DNA of 21,598 nt from CAZFQD01 sp964520885 (lineage in GTDB: Bacteria; Bacillota; Clostridia; Oscillospirales; SIG519), in NCBI GenBank assembly GCA_964520885.1, contig CAZFQD010000021.1, forward strand, positions 1-21,598, in the 5' to 3' direction. Below are positions 8,605 to 15,791 of this stretch, one piece after another. A program made the translations under genes and the position numbers. The notes beneath the pieces are model-generated. The model saw only the letters and a list, made by a program, of their open reading frames with translations, searched no databases and was not told the DNA's origin. How positions within the stretch are numbered: position 1 is the stretch's first letter; each line of letters opens with the position of its first letter.

Positions 8605-9177
8605 ATGAATAATAATGGAATTAATTTTTCTCTTTTGGATTTTAAAAAAATAATTTTTTCAAAAAATGCTGCGATTATATTAGCTGTTGTTGGTATCGTG
8701 ATAATATTTTTAAGTGATATGCTTTTTTCTTCGGATAATAGTAATAAAGTTGATATTATAAATGAAACAAAAAGTGATGCAAAATTTATTGAAGATAATG
8801 AGAAAAAACTAAAAAATATAATTGAACAAATCCAAGGTGTAGGTAAATGCGAAGTAATGATAACACTTGAAATTGGAGGCGAGTACATATTTGCTGTTGA
8901 AAAGAAAACAAATCAAAATACAGTTAATGAAAAAGAAAGCACTACCGAAAAAAAACAAACAATAGAAGACACTGAAAATAAAATAATAATAATAAATGAT
9001 AACAATGGGGGAGAGAAACCTATTATAGTAAAAGAAATACTGCCAAAGATTAAAGGAATAGCTATTGTATGTGAAGGAGGAGATAAATTAATAGTAAAAA
9101 ATAGAATTATTGAAACAATTAAAACTTTACTTGATGTGCCAATTAATAGCATTTGCGTATTAAAAAAACATAAATAA
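8605..9177 (+). CDS. spoIIIAG: Stage III sporulation protein AG
   Basis: SpoIIIAG forms the large periplasm-like ring of the mother-cell/forespore channel. The product has a single N-terminal membrane helix (about 26-42), a charged linker with a Thr/Lys/Glu-rich insert (about 100-125), and a ring-building domain with the family motif GVGKCEVMITLE and the region PKIKGIAIVCEGGD. Two starts are possible. ATG 8605 is 12 bases from AGAGG (8588-8592), while ATG 8596 is only three bases away, so 8605 is preferred (190 aa; 193 aa from 8596). The family is about 200-230 aa. Confidence 0.91.
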   Translation: MNNNGINFSLLDFKKIIFSKNAAIILAVVGIVIIFLSDMLFSSDNSNKVDIINETKSDAKFIEDNEKKLKNIIEQIQGVGKCEVMITLEIGGEYIFAVEKKTNQNTVNEKESTTEKKQTIEDTENKIIIINDNNGGEKPIIVKEILPKIKGIAIVCEGGDKLIVKNRIIETIKTLLDVPINSICVLKKHK

Positions 9178-9188
9178 GGAGAATAAAT

Positions 9189-9737
9189 ATGAAATTTAAC
9201 AAAAGGCAATTTTTCATTTTAGCATTGACAATTGTAATATGCTTTGCAGTTTTTATCAATTGGAAATTAACAAAAACAAACTTAAGTGCACAGCTTAACA
9301 ATTTAACTTCAAATTCAGAAAAAATATTAGGAGAAGCAAAATTTGTGAATAAGGATGAAACCGGTCTTATATCAAATTCTATTTCTCAAAATGAATATTT
9401 TATTCAAGCGAGGTTAAACAAGAAAAAATCACGGGAAGAATCAATAGAATTACTTAAAACTATTTCTGATGGACAAAATAATGATGAAGATTCTAAGAAA
9501 AAAGCTCTTGACGATATTAGGAAAATAGCCTTAGCAATAGAAAAAGAGGATAGGATAGAAAGTTTGATTATAGGTAAAGGTTTTAAGGATTGCGTAGTAT
9601 TAATTGGCGACAAAAATGTTAATATTGTGGTGCAAACAGATGGTCTAAAAGCTAATGAAGCGGCACAAATAAAGGACATTGCCGTTAATGAAACATCTGT
9701 AACCTCAGATAAAGTTATAATAATAGAGATAAAATAG
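9189..9737 (+). CDS. spoIIIAH: Stage III sporulation protein AH
   Basis: SpoIIIAH binds the forespore protein SpoIIQ across the intermembrane space and has a YscJ/FliF-type ring domain. Seen here: one N-terminal membrane helix (about 9-25), a polar linker, a helical segment (about 75-120), and a C-terminal domain ending in KVIIIEIK that resembles the ring-building fold. The product is 182 aa, against about 218 in B. subtilis. ATG 9189 follows AAGGAG (9176-9181). It is the last gene of the operon. No clear T-rich terminator follows, only a 6-bp hairpin over the stop. Confidence 0.9.
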   Translation: MKFNKRQFFILALTIVICFAVFINWKLTKTNLSAQLNNLTSNSEKILGEAKFVNKDETGLISNSISQNEYFIQARLNKKKSREESIELLKTISDGQNNDEDSKKKALDDIRKIALAIEKEDRIESLIIGKGFKDCVVLIGDKNVNIVVQTDGLKANEAAQIKDIAVNETSVTSDKVIIIEIK

Positions 9738-9757
9738 TGTAAAACTATTGACATATG

Positions 9758-9766
9758 TGTTATAAT
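9758..9766 (+). promoter_or_regulatory. Candidate extended -10 promoter for the Asp23 gene
   Basis: TGT-TATAAT (9758-9766) is an extended -10 element placed about 50 bases before the Asp23-family start. The consensus-like TTGACA at 9748-9753 is only seven bases upstream, too near to act as its -35. A second TGA-TATAAT lies at 9788-9796 but would start transcription inside the ribosome site. Confidence 0.45.
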
Positions 9767-9814
9767 ATATGCAAGCAATCAAATGTATGATATAATAAAA
9801 AGGAGGTAAAAAAT

Positions 9815-10198
9815 ATGGATAATTCATTAAAGATTGAGGACTCTAATGTAAATATTATTATTTCTGAAGATGTAGTTTCCGGAATAGCCGTTAATTCTGC
9901 AAAGGAAGTAAAAGGAGTTGCTGGCATTTCAACAAAAATTACAGCATCGGATTTAAAGGATATTTTTGGCAGAAAATCAGTAGGAAAAGGTGTTAAAGTT
10001 GAAATTGTTGATAATGATGCAATAATTAGCATATTTATTAATGTAAAATATGGCTCAAAAATTCCTGAGGTTGCTGAAAATGTTCAAATAGCAATTCAAA
10101 ATGCAATTCAAAGTATGACTGGATTAAATGTAGTAAAAGTTAATGTTCATATTGTTGGAATTGTTATTCCAAAAGAAATTAAACCTTCATCTAAATAA
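9815..10198 (+). CDS. Asp23/Gls24 family envelope stress protein
   Basis: Members of the Asp23/Gls24 (DUF322) family are abundant, often membrane-associated proteins connected to envelope or alkaline stress; the biochemical role is unknown. Family features are the opening INISEDVV-type strand (here NIIISEDVVSGIAVNSA), VKGVAGIS, and a C-terminal IPEVAENVQIAIQNAIQSMTG helix followed by VNVHIVGI. The protein is 127 aa, as usual. ATG 9815 has a strong AGGAGG site (9801-9806). It appears monocistronic, with its own promoter and terminator. The location just before nusB is conserved in many Clostridia. Confidence 0.9.
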   Translation: MDNSLKIEDSNVNIIISEDVVSGIAVNSAKEVKGVAGISTKITASDLKDIFGRKSVGKGVKVEIVDNDAIISIFINVKYGSKIPEVAENVQIAIQNAIQSMTGLNVVKVNVHIVGIVIPKEIKPSSK

Positions 10199-10212
10199 AT
10201 TTAATAGTATTT

Positions 10213-10248
10213 CCGTTAATTAAGAAACTTAATTAACGGATTTTTTTT
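10213..10248 (+). terminator. Intrinsic terminator after the Asp23 gene
   Basis: A perfect 12-bp stem pairs CCGTTAATTAAG (10213-10224) with CTTAATTAACGG (10228-10239) around an AAA loop, followed by eight T (10241-10248). Confidence 0.93.
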
Positions 10249-10266
10249 AAAATAAGTTATAATTAC

Positions 10267-10295
10267 TTTATTTTATACAAAAACTATAGTATAAT
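10267..10295 (+). promoter_or_regulatory. Candidate promoter of the nusB operon
   Basis: TATAAT at 10290-10295 is a perfect -10 hexamer about 38 bases before the nusB start and just after a terminator. The -35 at 17-bp spacing is a weak TTTATT (10267-10272). Confidence 0.4.
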
Positions 10296-10332
10296 AATAA
10301 TGTTAAATTGCTAATTAGGAGTGAACCTTTAA

Positions 10333-10731
10333 GTGACAAGAAGAGAAGAGAGAGAACAAGCCTTTTTTTTAATATTTGAGGCGAGTTTTTCTGATTATTG
10401 TGATATTGAATTAATAATTCAAACCGCTATTGACGAAAGAGCGTTTGATAATAGTGAATATATTTATAATACTGTAATTGGAACAATAAATAACTTAAAT
10501 GAAAGCGATAAGCTAATTGGAGAATACTCTAAAGGTTGGAATATAAATAGAATTTCAAGAGTTTCATTAGCAATTTTAAGAATGGCAATTTATGAAGTTT
10601 TGCATAATGAAAATATTCCACAAAGTGTTGCAATTAATGAAGCAGTTGAATTAGCAAAAAAATATGATAATGATGATGCTCCGCCATTTATAAACGGTGT
10701 ATTAGGTTCAATTGTTCGTAGAGATGTATAA
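10333..10731 (+). CDS. nusB: Transcription antitermination factor NusB
   Basis: NusB binds boxA RNA with NusE/S10 and supports rRNA antitermination. The 132-aa product is all-helical and carries the family motifs TRREEREQAFFLIFE (2-16), the central WNINRISRVSLAILRMAIYEVL, and IPQSVAINEAVELAKKYDNDDAPPFINGVLGSI. The start is GTG 10333; AGGAG (10317-10321) is 11 bases upstream. It opens the nusB-xseAB-ispA run, the cluster that also hosts OLE RNA in other Firmicutes. Confidence 0.95.
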   Translation: MTRREEREQAFFLIFEASFSDYCDIELIIQTAIDERAFDNSEYIYNTVIGTINNLNESDKLIGEYSKGWNINRISRVSLAILRMAIYEVLHNENIPQSVAINEAVELAKKYDNDDAPPFINGVLGSIVRRDV

Positions 10732-10736
10732 ATTTT

Positions 10737-11693
10737 ATGGGTGATTTTATTGGAATTGACACAAGTAATTATACTACTTCAATTGCTTTATATAATACGG
10801 AAAAGAATACTATTGAGCAAATTAAAATCCAGTTATATGTAAACAAAGGAGAACGGGGATTAAGGCAAAATGATGCCGTTTTTTTGCATAATAAAAATAT
10901 ACCTAAACTAATAAATGAATTATTATCAAATAATAATTATAATATAAAAGCATTTTCTGCTTCAATTTCACCAAGAAATTGCAAAGGCTCATATATGCCT
11001 TGCTTTACTGTAGGTGAAGGCTATGCAATTGCTTTATCAAAGGCTTTAAAAGTGGTTTTTTTTGGTTTTTCACATCAACAAGGACATATAATTGCCACTC
11101 TATTTTCAGCAAATAAATTAGAACTTCTAAAAGATAATTTTATAGCTTTTCATATTTCTGGTGGAACAACTGAAGTGCTTTTAGTTAGTCCAAACCAAAA
11201 AGACTTAACAAATTTTAAAATAAATATTATTGGAAAAACTCTTGATATTAGTTGTGGACAGGTAATTGATAGAATAGGAACAAAACTAAATTTGCGTTTT
11301 CCTTGTGGAAACAGCATTGAACTACTTGCGAATAATTATAAAGGTGAAGTTATGCCGTTAAATTGTTTTAGTGGAGAGAATTGTAATTTTTCAGGACTTG
11401 AAAGCAAATGCAACAATTTAATTGAACAAAATTTTTCAAAAGAAGAAATTTCTAAATATTTAATTGAAAGCATATATTTTACTTTATCAAAGATGATTGA
11501 TAAATATTTAAATCATTATGATAATTTGCCCTTAGTTTTTACAGGTGGAGTAATGTCTAATAATATTATTAAAAATAAAATTATTGGTAAATACAATTCC
11601 AATTTATATTTTGCATCTCCTGAATATTCAACAGACAATGCCGTAGGCATTGCAATATTAGGAGCTTTAAAAGCGGGGGAATTATGCTTATAA
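10737..11693 (+). CDS. TsaD/Kae1-like (M22 family) paralogue
   Basis: This belongs to the ASKHA-fold TsaD/Kae1 (O-sialoglycoprotein endopeptidase, M22) family. GIDTSNYTTSIAL (6-18) is the first phosphate-binding loop. HQQGH (H113, H117) supplies the paired metal-ligand histidines, GGTTE (142-146) and FTGGVMSNN the nucleotide loops, and STDNA (D300) the third metal ligand. It differs from genuine TsaD, which has SGGHT where this has SGGTT and is usually about 340 aa (318 here). It is therefore probably the clostridial nusB-xseA-linked paralogue of unknown function rather than the t6A synthase. The gene starts at ATG 10737 with no clear Shine-Dalgarno, five bases after nusB, and overlaps xseA by 10 bases. 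Confidence 0.82.
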   Translation: MGDFIGIDTSNYTTSIALYNTEKNTIEQIKIQLYVNKGERGLRQNDAVFLHNKNIPKLINELLSNNNYNIKAFSASISPRNCKGSYMPCFTVGEGYAIALSKALKVVFFGFSHQQGHIIATLFSANKLELLKDNFIAFHISGGTTEVLLVSPNQKDLTNFKINIIGKTLDISCGQVIDRIGTKLNLRFPCGNSIELLANNYKGEVMPLNCFSGENCNFSGLESKCNNLIEQNFSKEEISKYLIESIYFTLSKMIDKYLNHYDNLPLVFTGGVMSNNIIKNKIIGKYNSNLYFASPEYSTDNAVGIAILGALKAGELCL

Positions 11694-12919
11694 ATTCTAC
11701 TATTTTAACCGTTAAACAATTGAATACTTATATTAAAAACATTATTGAAGACGATAATAAACTTCGTTCAATTTTTATTAAAGGTGAAATATCTAATTTT
11801 ACTAATCATTATAAGAGCGGACACCTTTATTTAACATTGAAAGACGAAGAATCAGTTATTAAATCAGTAATGTTTAAAAGTAGTGCTATAAAACTATTAT
11901 TTACACCAAAAGATGGAATGAAAGTTATTGCAAGAGGAAAGGTTTCTGTTTTTGAAAGAGTTGGTCAATATCAATTATATATTGAAGAAATGATAGTTGA
12001 TGGACTTGGAGATTTAAATCTTGCATATGAAAAACTTAAAGAGAAATTAAAATTAGAAGGTCTTTTTGATATAGAAAGAAAAAAACCAATTCCTAAATAT
12101 CCAAAGTCAATTGGAGTTATTACTTCTCCAACCGGTGCGGCAGTTAGAGATATTATAAACATTTTAAAAAGAAGAATGCCATTAACAAAAGTATTTATAT
12201 ATCCAGTTTTAGTTCAAGGTAAGGAAGCACCTATACAATTAATAGAAGCGATAAAATATTTTAATGAAAACTTTTTAGTTGACTCAATTATTATTGGACG
12301 AGGTGGAGGCTCTTTAGAAGAACTTTGGGCATTTAATGATGAGTTATTAGCAAGAACAATTTTCAATTCAAAAATCCCAATAATTTCAGCAGTTGGACAC
12401 GAAACAGATTTTACGATAGCAGATTTTGTTTCTGACCTTCGTGCCCCAACTCCTTCAGCGGCGGCAGAAATTTCTGTTGCTGATAAAAACGAATTATCAA
12501 ACAAATTCTCTGAAATATCATCAAAACTTAAAATATTATTAACAAGAGATTTAAAAAATAAAATTAATACTTTTGAAAGATATTCAAAAAGTCCTGTTCT
12601 TTTAAATCCATATAGATATATTGATGAAAAGAAAATGAATTTTGATTATTTATTAAAATCTTTAGTTCATATTTCAAGCAAGACAACTTCTTTACACAGA
12701 GAAAAGCTATCAATATTAGTCGGTAAGTTATCTTCATTAAGTCCATTATCAATTTTAAGTAGAGGATATAATATAACAAAAGATAAAAACGGCAAATTTA
12801 TTAAGAGCATTAACGAAATAAATATAAATGATGAATTAAGTCTGAAATTTTATGATGGTATTGCTATATGCAATGTATTGAAAATAATTAATGCTAAAGG
12901 AGAAAAGAAAAATGGATAA
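11684..12919 (+). CDS. xseA: Exodeoxyribonuclease VII large subunit
   Basis: XseA is the catalytic subunit of ExoVII, which degrades single-stranded DNA in both directions together with several XseB subunits. The N-terminal OB-fold (about 1-100) contains LRSIFIKGEISNFTNH and SGHLYLTLKD. The catalytic region shows PKSIGVITSPTGAAVRDI, IIGRGGGSLEELWAFNDE and SAVGHETDFTIADFVSDLRAPTPSAAAE, all family signatures. A long helical segment (about 270-360) and SPLSILSRGYNI follow. At 411 aa it is near normal. ATG 11684 has GGGGGA at 11675-11680. The end overlaps the xseB start by eight bases. Confidence 0.96.
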   Translation: MLINSTILTVKQLNTYIKNIIEDDNKLRSIFIKGEISNFTNHYKSGHLYLTLKDEESVIKSVMFKSSAIKLLFTPKDGMKVIARGKVSVFERVGQYQLYIEEMIVDGLGDLNLAYEKLKEKLKLEGLFDIERKKPIPKYPKSIGVITSPTGAAVRDIINILKRRMPLTKVFIYPVLVQGKEAPIQLIEAIKYFNENFLVDSIIIGRGGGSLEELWAFNDELLARTIFNSKIPIISAVGHETDFTIADFVSDLRAPTPSAAAEISVADKNELSNKFSEISSKLKILLTRDLKNKINTFERYSKSPVLLNPYRYIDEKKMNFDYLLKSLVHISSKTTSLHREKLSILVGKLSSLSPLSILSRGYNITKDKNGKFIKSINEININDELSLKFYDGIAICNVLKIINAKGEKKNG

Positions 12920-13160
12920 GAAAAAACCAACTTTTGAACAAGCACTTAATAGACTTGACGAAATAGTAAAATCACTTGAAAGTGGCACCACTCCACTTGA
13001 TAAATCACTATCATTATTTGAAGAAGGAGTAACCCTATCCACTTATTGCAATGATTTATTAGAAAAAGCAGAACAAAAGGTATCTATTCTAATTAAAACC
13101 AATAATGGAAAAATAAATAAAGAGGATTTTATAGGCGAGGCGAAAAACAATGAATTATGA
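12912..13160 (+). CDS. xseB: Exodeoxyribonuclease VII small subunit
   Basis: XseB is the small helical subunit of ExoVII. The family pattern FEQALNRLDEIVKSLESG (9-26) with PLDKSLSLFEEGVTLSTYCNDLLEKAEQKV covers most of the 82-aa product. ATG 12912 follows AAAGGAG (12896-12902), so the longer frame from TTG 12891 is rejected. It overlaps xseA at its start and ispA at its end by 11 bases. Confidence 0.95.
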   Translation: MDKKKPTFEQALNRLDEIVKSLESGTTPLDKSLSLFEEGVTLSTYCNDLLEKAEQKVSILIKTNNGKINKEDFIGEAKNNEL

Positions 13161-14034
13161 AAATAAATTAAATGAATATATTAAATTAATTAATTTGAAA
13201 CTTAAAGAATATTACCCGAAAGAATTTTCCTTGCAAAAGGATATTTATTCTGCAATGTCATATAGTTTGCAAGCAAAAGGGAAAAGAATTAGACCAGTGA
13301 TTACTTTGGAGTTTTGTAGAATTTGTGGCTCAGATATTAATAAAGCCTTTCCAATAGCATGTGCAATTGAGATGATACATACCTACTCTTTAATTCATGA
13401 TGACTTGCCTGCAATGGATAATGATATGTTAAGAAGAGGCATTCCTACTAATCATATTATTTTTGGAGAGGCTCTCTCAATATTAGCAGGTGATGGTCTT
13501 TTGAATTTAGCTTTTGAAACAATTGTTAATTTTGGCGAAAATGCAGGTCTTAGTAATTCTCAAATAATTGATATAATTAAATATCTTGCAAAATCCTCTG
13601 GCGTTAATGGTATGATTGGCGGTCAAGTAATTGATATAAAATCTGAAAAAAGCAATTTAGATATCGGAACTCTTAATAAGATGCATTTATTAAAAACAGG
13701 TGCATTATTTAAAGCAAGTGCTGTTTTGGGTTGTATTTGTGCTAATTCTTATGAAAAAATTAGTTTTGCTGAGCAATTTGCAGAAAATATTGGACTTGCA
13801 TTTCAAATTAAAGATGATATACTTGACATTGAAGGAAAAACAGAAATTTTAGGAAAACAAATTTTTAGCGACAAAAAAAACGATAAAACAACTTATGTTA
13901 AATTGTTAGACCTTGATGGTGCCAAACAAAGTGTTCTAGATTATACTAATAAAGCAGTTTTAGCACTTAATAAGTTTAATAATAATGATTTTTTGATTTG
14001 GCTATGTGATATTCTACTAAAAAGAGATAAATAA
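13150..14034 (+). CDS. ispA: Polyprenyl (farnesyl/geranyl-type) diphosphate synthase
   Basis: This trans-prenyltransferase condenses DMAPP with IPP to short-chain prenyl diphosphates, precursors of undecaprenyl lipids and quinones. The first aspartate-rich motif is DDLPAMD (84-90) and the second DDILD (222-226). GKRIRP (44-49) binds IPP, and GGQVIDI (157-163) is a further family motif. The product is 294 aa, normal for FPP synthase. In the first motif the DDxxxxD spacing and IHTYSLIHDD context are typical of bacterial IspA. ATG 13150 overlaps xseB, so the genes are probably coupled. Chain length cannot be fixed by eye. Confidence 0.94.
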   Translation: MNYENKLNEYIKLINLKLKEYYPKEFSLQKDIYSAMSYSLQAKGKRIRPVITLEFCRICGSDINKAFPIACAIEMIHTYSLIHDDLPAMDNDMLRRGIPTNHIIFGEALSILAGDGLLNLAFETIVNFGENAGLSNSQIIDIIKYLAKSSGVNGMIGGQVIDIKSEKSNLDIGTLNKMHLLKTGALFKASAVLGCICANSYEKISFAEQFAENIGLAFQIKDDILDIEGKTEILGKQIFSDKKNDKTTYVKLLDLDGAKQSVLDYTNKAVLALNKFNNNDFLIWLCDILLKRDK

Positions 14035-14050
14035 TTGCGAGGGGTAATAA

Positions 14051-14509
14051 ATGAACATATTAACAAAAATATTTTCTAATAATATTATTAACTTAGCAAT
14101 TATATCATGGTTTATAGCACAGGCAATAAAAGTGATTATAGTTTTATTACAACAAAAAAAATGGGATTTTAGGAGATTTACTGAATCTGGAGGAATGCCT
14201 AGTTCTCATAGTTCAAGTGTTTGTTCTGTTGCCACTTATGTCTTTCTTTTAGAAGGGTTTAAATCTACCTATTTTGGGATTACATTTGTATTTGCATTGG
14301 TTGTTCTATACGATGCTGCTGGTGTTAGACGAGCAGCTGGTGAACAAGCAAAAATTTTAAACAGAATAGTTAGAGATTGGAATAATACAAGCCCTAAAAA
14401 ACTTCAAAAGGAACTAAAAGAGTTTTTAGGGCATACAAAAACTGAAGTTTTTGTTGGAATGTTATTAGGAATATTCGTAACAATTATTTATTGGAATATA
14501 TGTAAATAA
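14051..14509 (+). CDS. YuiD/DUF212 divergent PAP2-family membrane protein
   Basis: The product belongs to the DUF212 (YuiD, divergent PAP2-like) family. The signature GGMPSSHSS (47-55) resembles the PAP2 phosphatase motif, and YDAAGVRRAAGEQAKILN in the middle is diagnostic of DUF212. It has hydrophobic helices near 10-32, 55-72, 75-92 and 132-150. At 152 aa the length is normal. The function is unknown; a lipid or prenyl phosphate substrate is only a guess from fold similarity. The start ATG 14051 follows GAGGGG (14039-14044). It lies between ispA and the OLE RNA. No terminator is evident between its stop and the OLE promoter. Confidence 0.88.
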   Translation: MNILTKIFSNNIINLAIISWFIAQAIKVIIVLLQQKKWDFRRFTESGGMPSSHSSSVCSVATYVFLLEGFKSTYFGITFVFALVVLYDAAGVRRAAGEQAKILNRIVRDWNNTSPKKLQKELKEFLGHTKTEVFVGMLLGIFVTIIYWNICK

Positions 14510-14517
14510 TTATATAC

Positions 14518-14546
14518 TTGAAATTATATTAATATAATGATATAAT
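14518..14546 (+). promoter_or_regulatory. Housekeeping promoter of OLE RNA
   Basis: TTGAAA (14518-14523) and TATAAT (14541-14546) are separated by exactly 17 bases, a near-ideal sigma-A promoter. The predicted start, about seven bases downstream, falls at 14552-14554, on the first strand of the RNA's closing stem. It is the best promoter match seen in the window. Confidence 0.8.
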
Positions 14547-14551
14547 AATTT

Positions 14552-15141
14552 TGGTGGCACAGTATCCTAGTCAGAGCTTGCGGTTAACAAGACGGGGCTA
14601 AAAATCCGTTAAAGGGCAAATCGATGAAATTTCTTGTGCTTGCCTCGGACGCCCAGTTTGGGGTGGGTGCTGGAATATTTGATTGCCGGGCAGTCGCAAT
14701 GGCATGCGATGATGACCCTTCAATCTTAGAGGCTTGTATTCGTGGTATGCCTACACACTTTTATAGTTGATGGACAAATTACGGTACAAGATTAAACCTG
14801 CAATGCGGTATTTAGCTGTATGCAGTTGTAGCCTGCCTTGAGTGAGTATGGCGGATAATGGTTATGTTTTTTAACCATGGCCGTGGTGAAAAAACTATTG
14901 CCATTTGAAATTGTATTTGCAAAAGAGGCTAAGAACCGTTTGGCCTGCAGAGGAAAACTCCTAGGCTGATTTTTTGATTAGTAGTGGATTGCAGTGCGTA
15001 CTAAGTGGTAGTCAAGTCCTGTTTTCGGCAACGAAACAGCTGAAATTTTAATGGGAAACCGCCCTATTGGCGACAAGGGGTAATTTTTGGGGAAAGCCAA
15101 CTTGACCTAAGGCGCAGGATTTACATTACTAATTGCCACCA
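14552..15141 (+). ncRNA. ole: OLE RNA (Ornate, Large, Extremophilic)
   Basis: About 590 bases without a gene, clearly richer in G/C than the flanks. The ends pair: TGGTGGCA (14552-14559) with TGCCACCA (15134-15141), then ATCCT (14564-14568) with AGGAT (15116-15120). Other stems include TCCG/CGGA plus GGCAA/TTGCC (14605-14649), TCGCA/TGCGA (14694-14709), ATGGTTA/TAACCAT (14858-14878), GTCAAGT/ACTTGAC (15011-15106), a GCAA-capped hairpin (15019-15039) and CGCC/GGCG (15060-15072). OLE RNAs are about 600 nt, sit in the nusB-xseAB-ispA-dxs-tlyA-nadK-argR-recN neighbourhood, and lie just upstream of the membrane protein OapA, all as here. In B. halodurans the RNA forms a membrane-bound RNP linked to alcohol, cold and Mg2+ stress. 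No terminator follows, so the 3' end is probably made by processing. RNase P RNA, tmRNA and riboswitches were considered and fit poorly. Confidence 0.9.
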
Positions 15142-15167
15142 TAATTTTATTAAAAGAGATAATAAAT

Positions 15168-15791
15168 ATGAAAACAAATGAAAAAGATTTAAATCAAAAA
15201 CACAAATTAAAAATTAGAACAAGTGCATCAATTACGAAAAAAGTTGACAAGAAGTATATTATTTATATCTCAATTATAGCTTTTTTTTCAACTATAGCAC
15301 TTTCTTTTTTAGCTGACAAATCTCTATCTACCGCAAACATTATTGTTGCGGTAATAATTTTATTATTTTTTATTCTTTTGGGAATTGTTTTTGATTTAGT
15401 TGGTATTGCAACTACTTCAGCAAATGAAAAACCCTTTCATTCTATGTCTTCAAGAAACATTGAAAGTGCTAAAACTGCTGTTAAATTAATTCGCAATGCT
15501 GAAAAAGTTTCAAATATCTGCACTGATGTAATTGGAGATATTGCAAGTATTATTAACGGCTCTATAGGAGCAATATTAGCATTTAAAATTATGGAACTAA
15601 CAAGTTATAATATTCTAAAAATAATAATACCCTTAATTATTACTGCTTTAATTGCGGGATTAACGGTTGGAGGAAAAGCAGTAGGGAAAAGTATTGCTAT
15701 TAATCATAGCCACACTATTGTTTTTCAAACAGCACAAATAATAACTTTTTTCACTAAAAAAAGGGGCAAGAATAATGAGCAAACTTCTTGA
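15168..15791 (+). CDS. oapA: OLE-associated membrane protein OapA
   Basis: OapA binds OLE RNA and anchors it to the cell membrane. The 207-aa product has a basic N-terminal arm (1-30, many Lys/Arg), four hydrophobic helices (about 30-50, 56-80, 121-140 and 147-170) and a basic C-terminus (196-201). Between helices 2 and 3 lies FDLVGIATTSANEKPFHSM (75-93) and a long polar helix with TDVIGDIA (119-126); acidic residues next to the membrane, D76, D120 and D124, are notable. Size, topology and position just downstream of OLE and upstream of dxs support the name; the helices alone would not. ATG 15168 has only a weak AAGAGA site. The gene overlaps dxs by 17 bases. Confidence 0.88.
   Translation: MKTNEKDLNQKHKLKIRTSASITKKVDKKYIIYISIIAFFSTIALSFLADKSLSTANIIVAVIILLFFILLGIVFDLVGIATTSANEKPFHSMSSRNIESAKTAVKLIRNAEKVSNICTDVIGDIASIINGSIGAILAFKIMELTSYNILKIIIPLIITALIAGLTVGGKAVGKSIAINHSHTIVFQTAQIITFFTKKRGKNNEQTS

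Noticed and set aside
9748..9766. Classical TTGACA/TATAAT promoter before the Asp23 gene
   Set aside because: The two hexamers are only seven bases apart, incompatible with a normal -35/-10 pair. Only the extended -10 is kept as a candidate.
14552..15141. RNase P RNA, because of an AGAGGAAAACTCCTAGGCT-like stretch near 14949
   Set aside because: In RNase P RNA the GAGGAAAGTCC element lies near the 5' end; here it is about 400 bases in and imperfect, and I see no matching ACAGNAA partner. The length is also too great.
14552..15141. tmRNA, because the 3' strand ends in GCCACCA
   Set aside because: There is no T-loop GGTTCGA near the 3' end, no tRNA-like acceptor arm, and the RNA is far longer than typical tmRNA. 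The CCACCA is explained by the closing stem.
14552..15141. Riboswitch leader (for example cobalamin) or group II intron
   Set aside because: The usual riboswitch cores are not recognisable, 590 bases is too long for a leader, and there is no intron domain V pattern or maturase gene.
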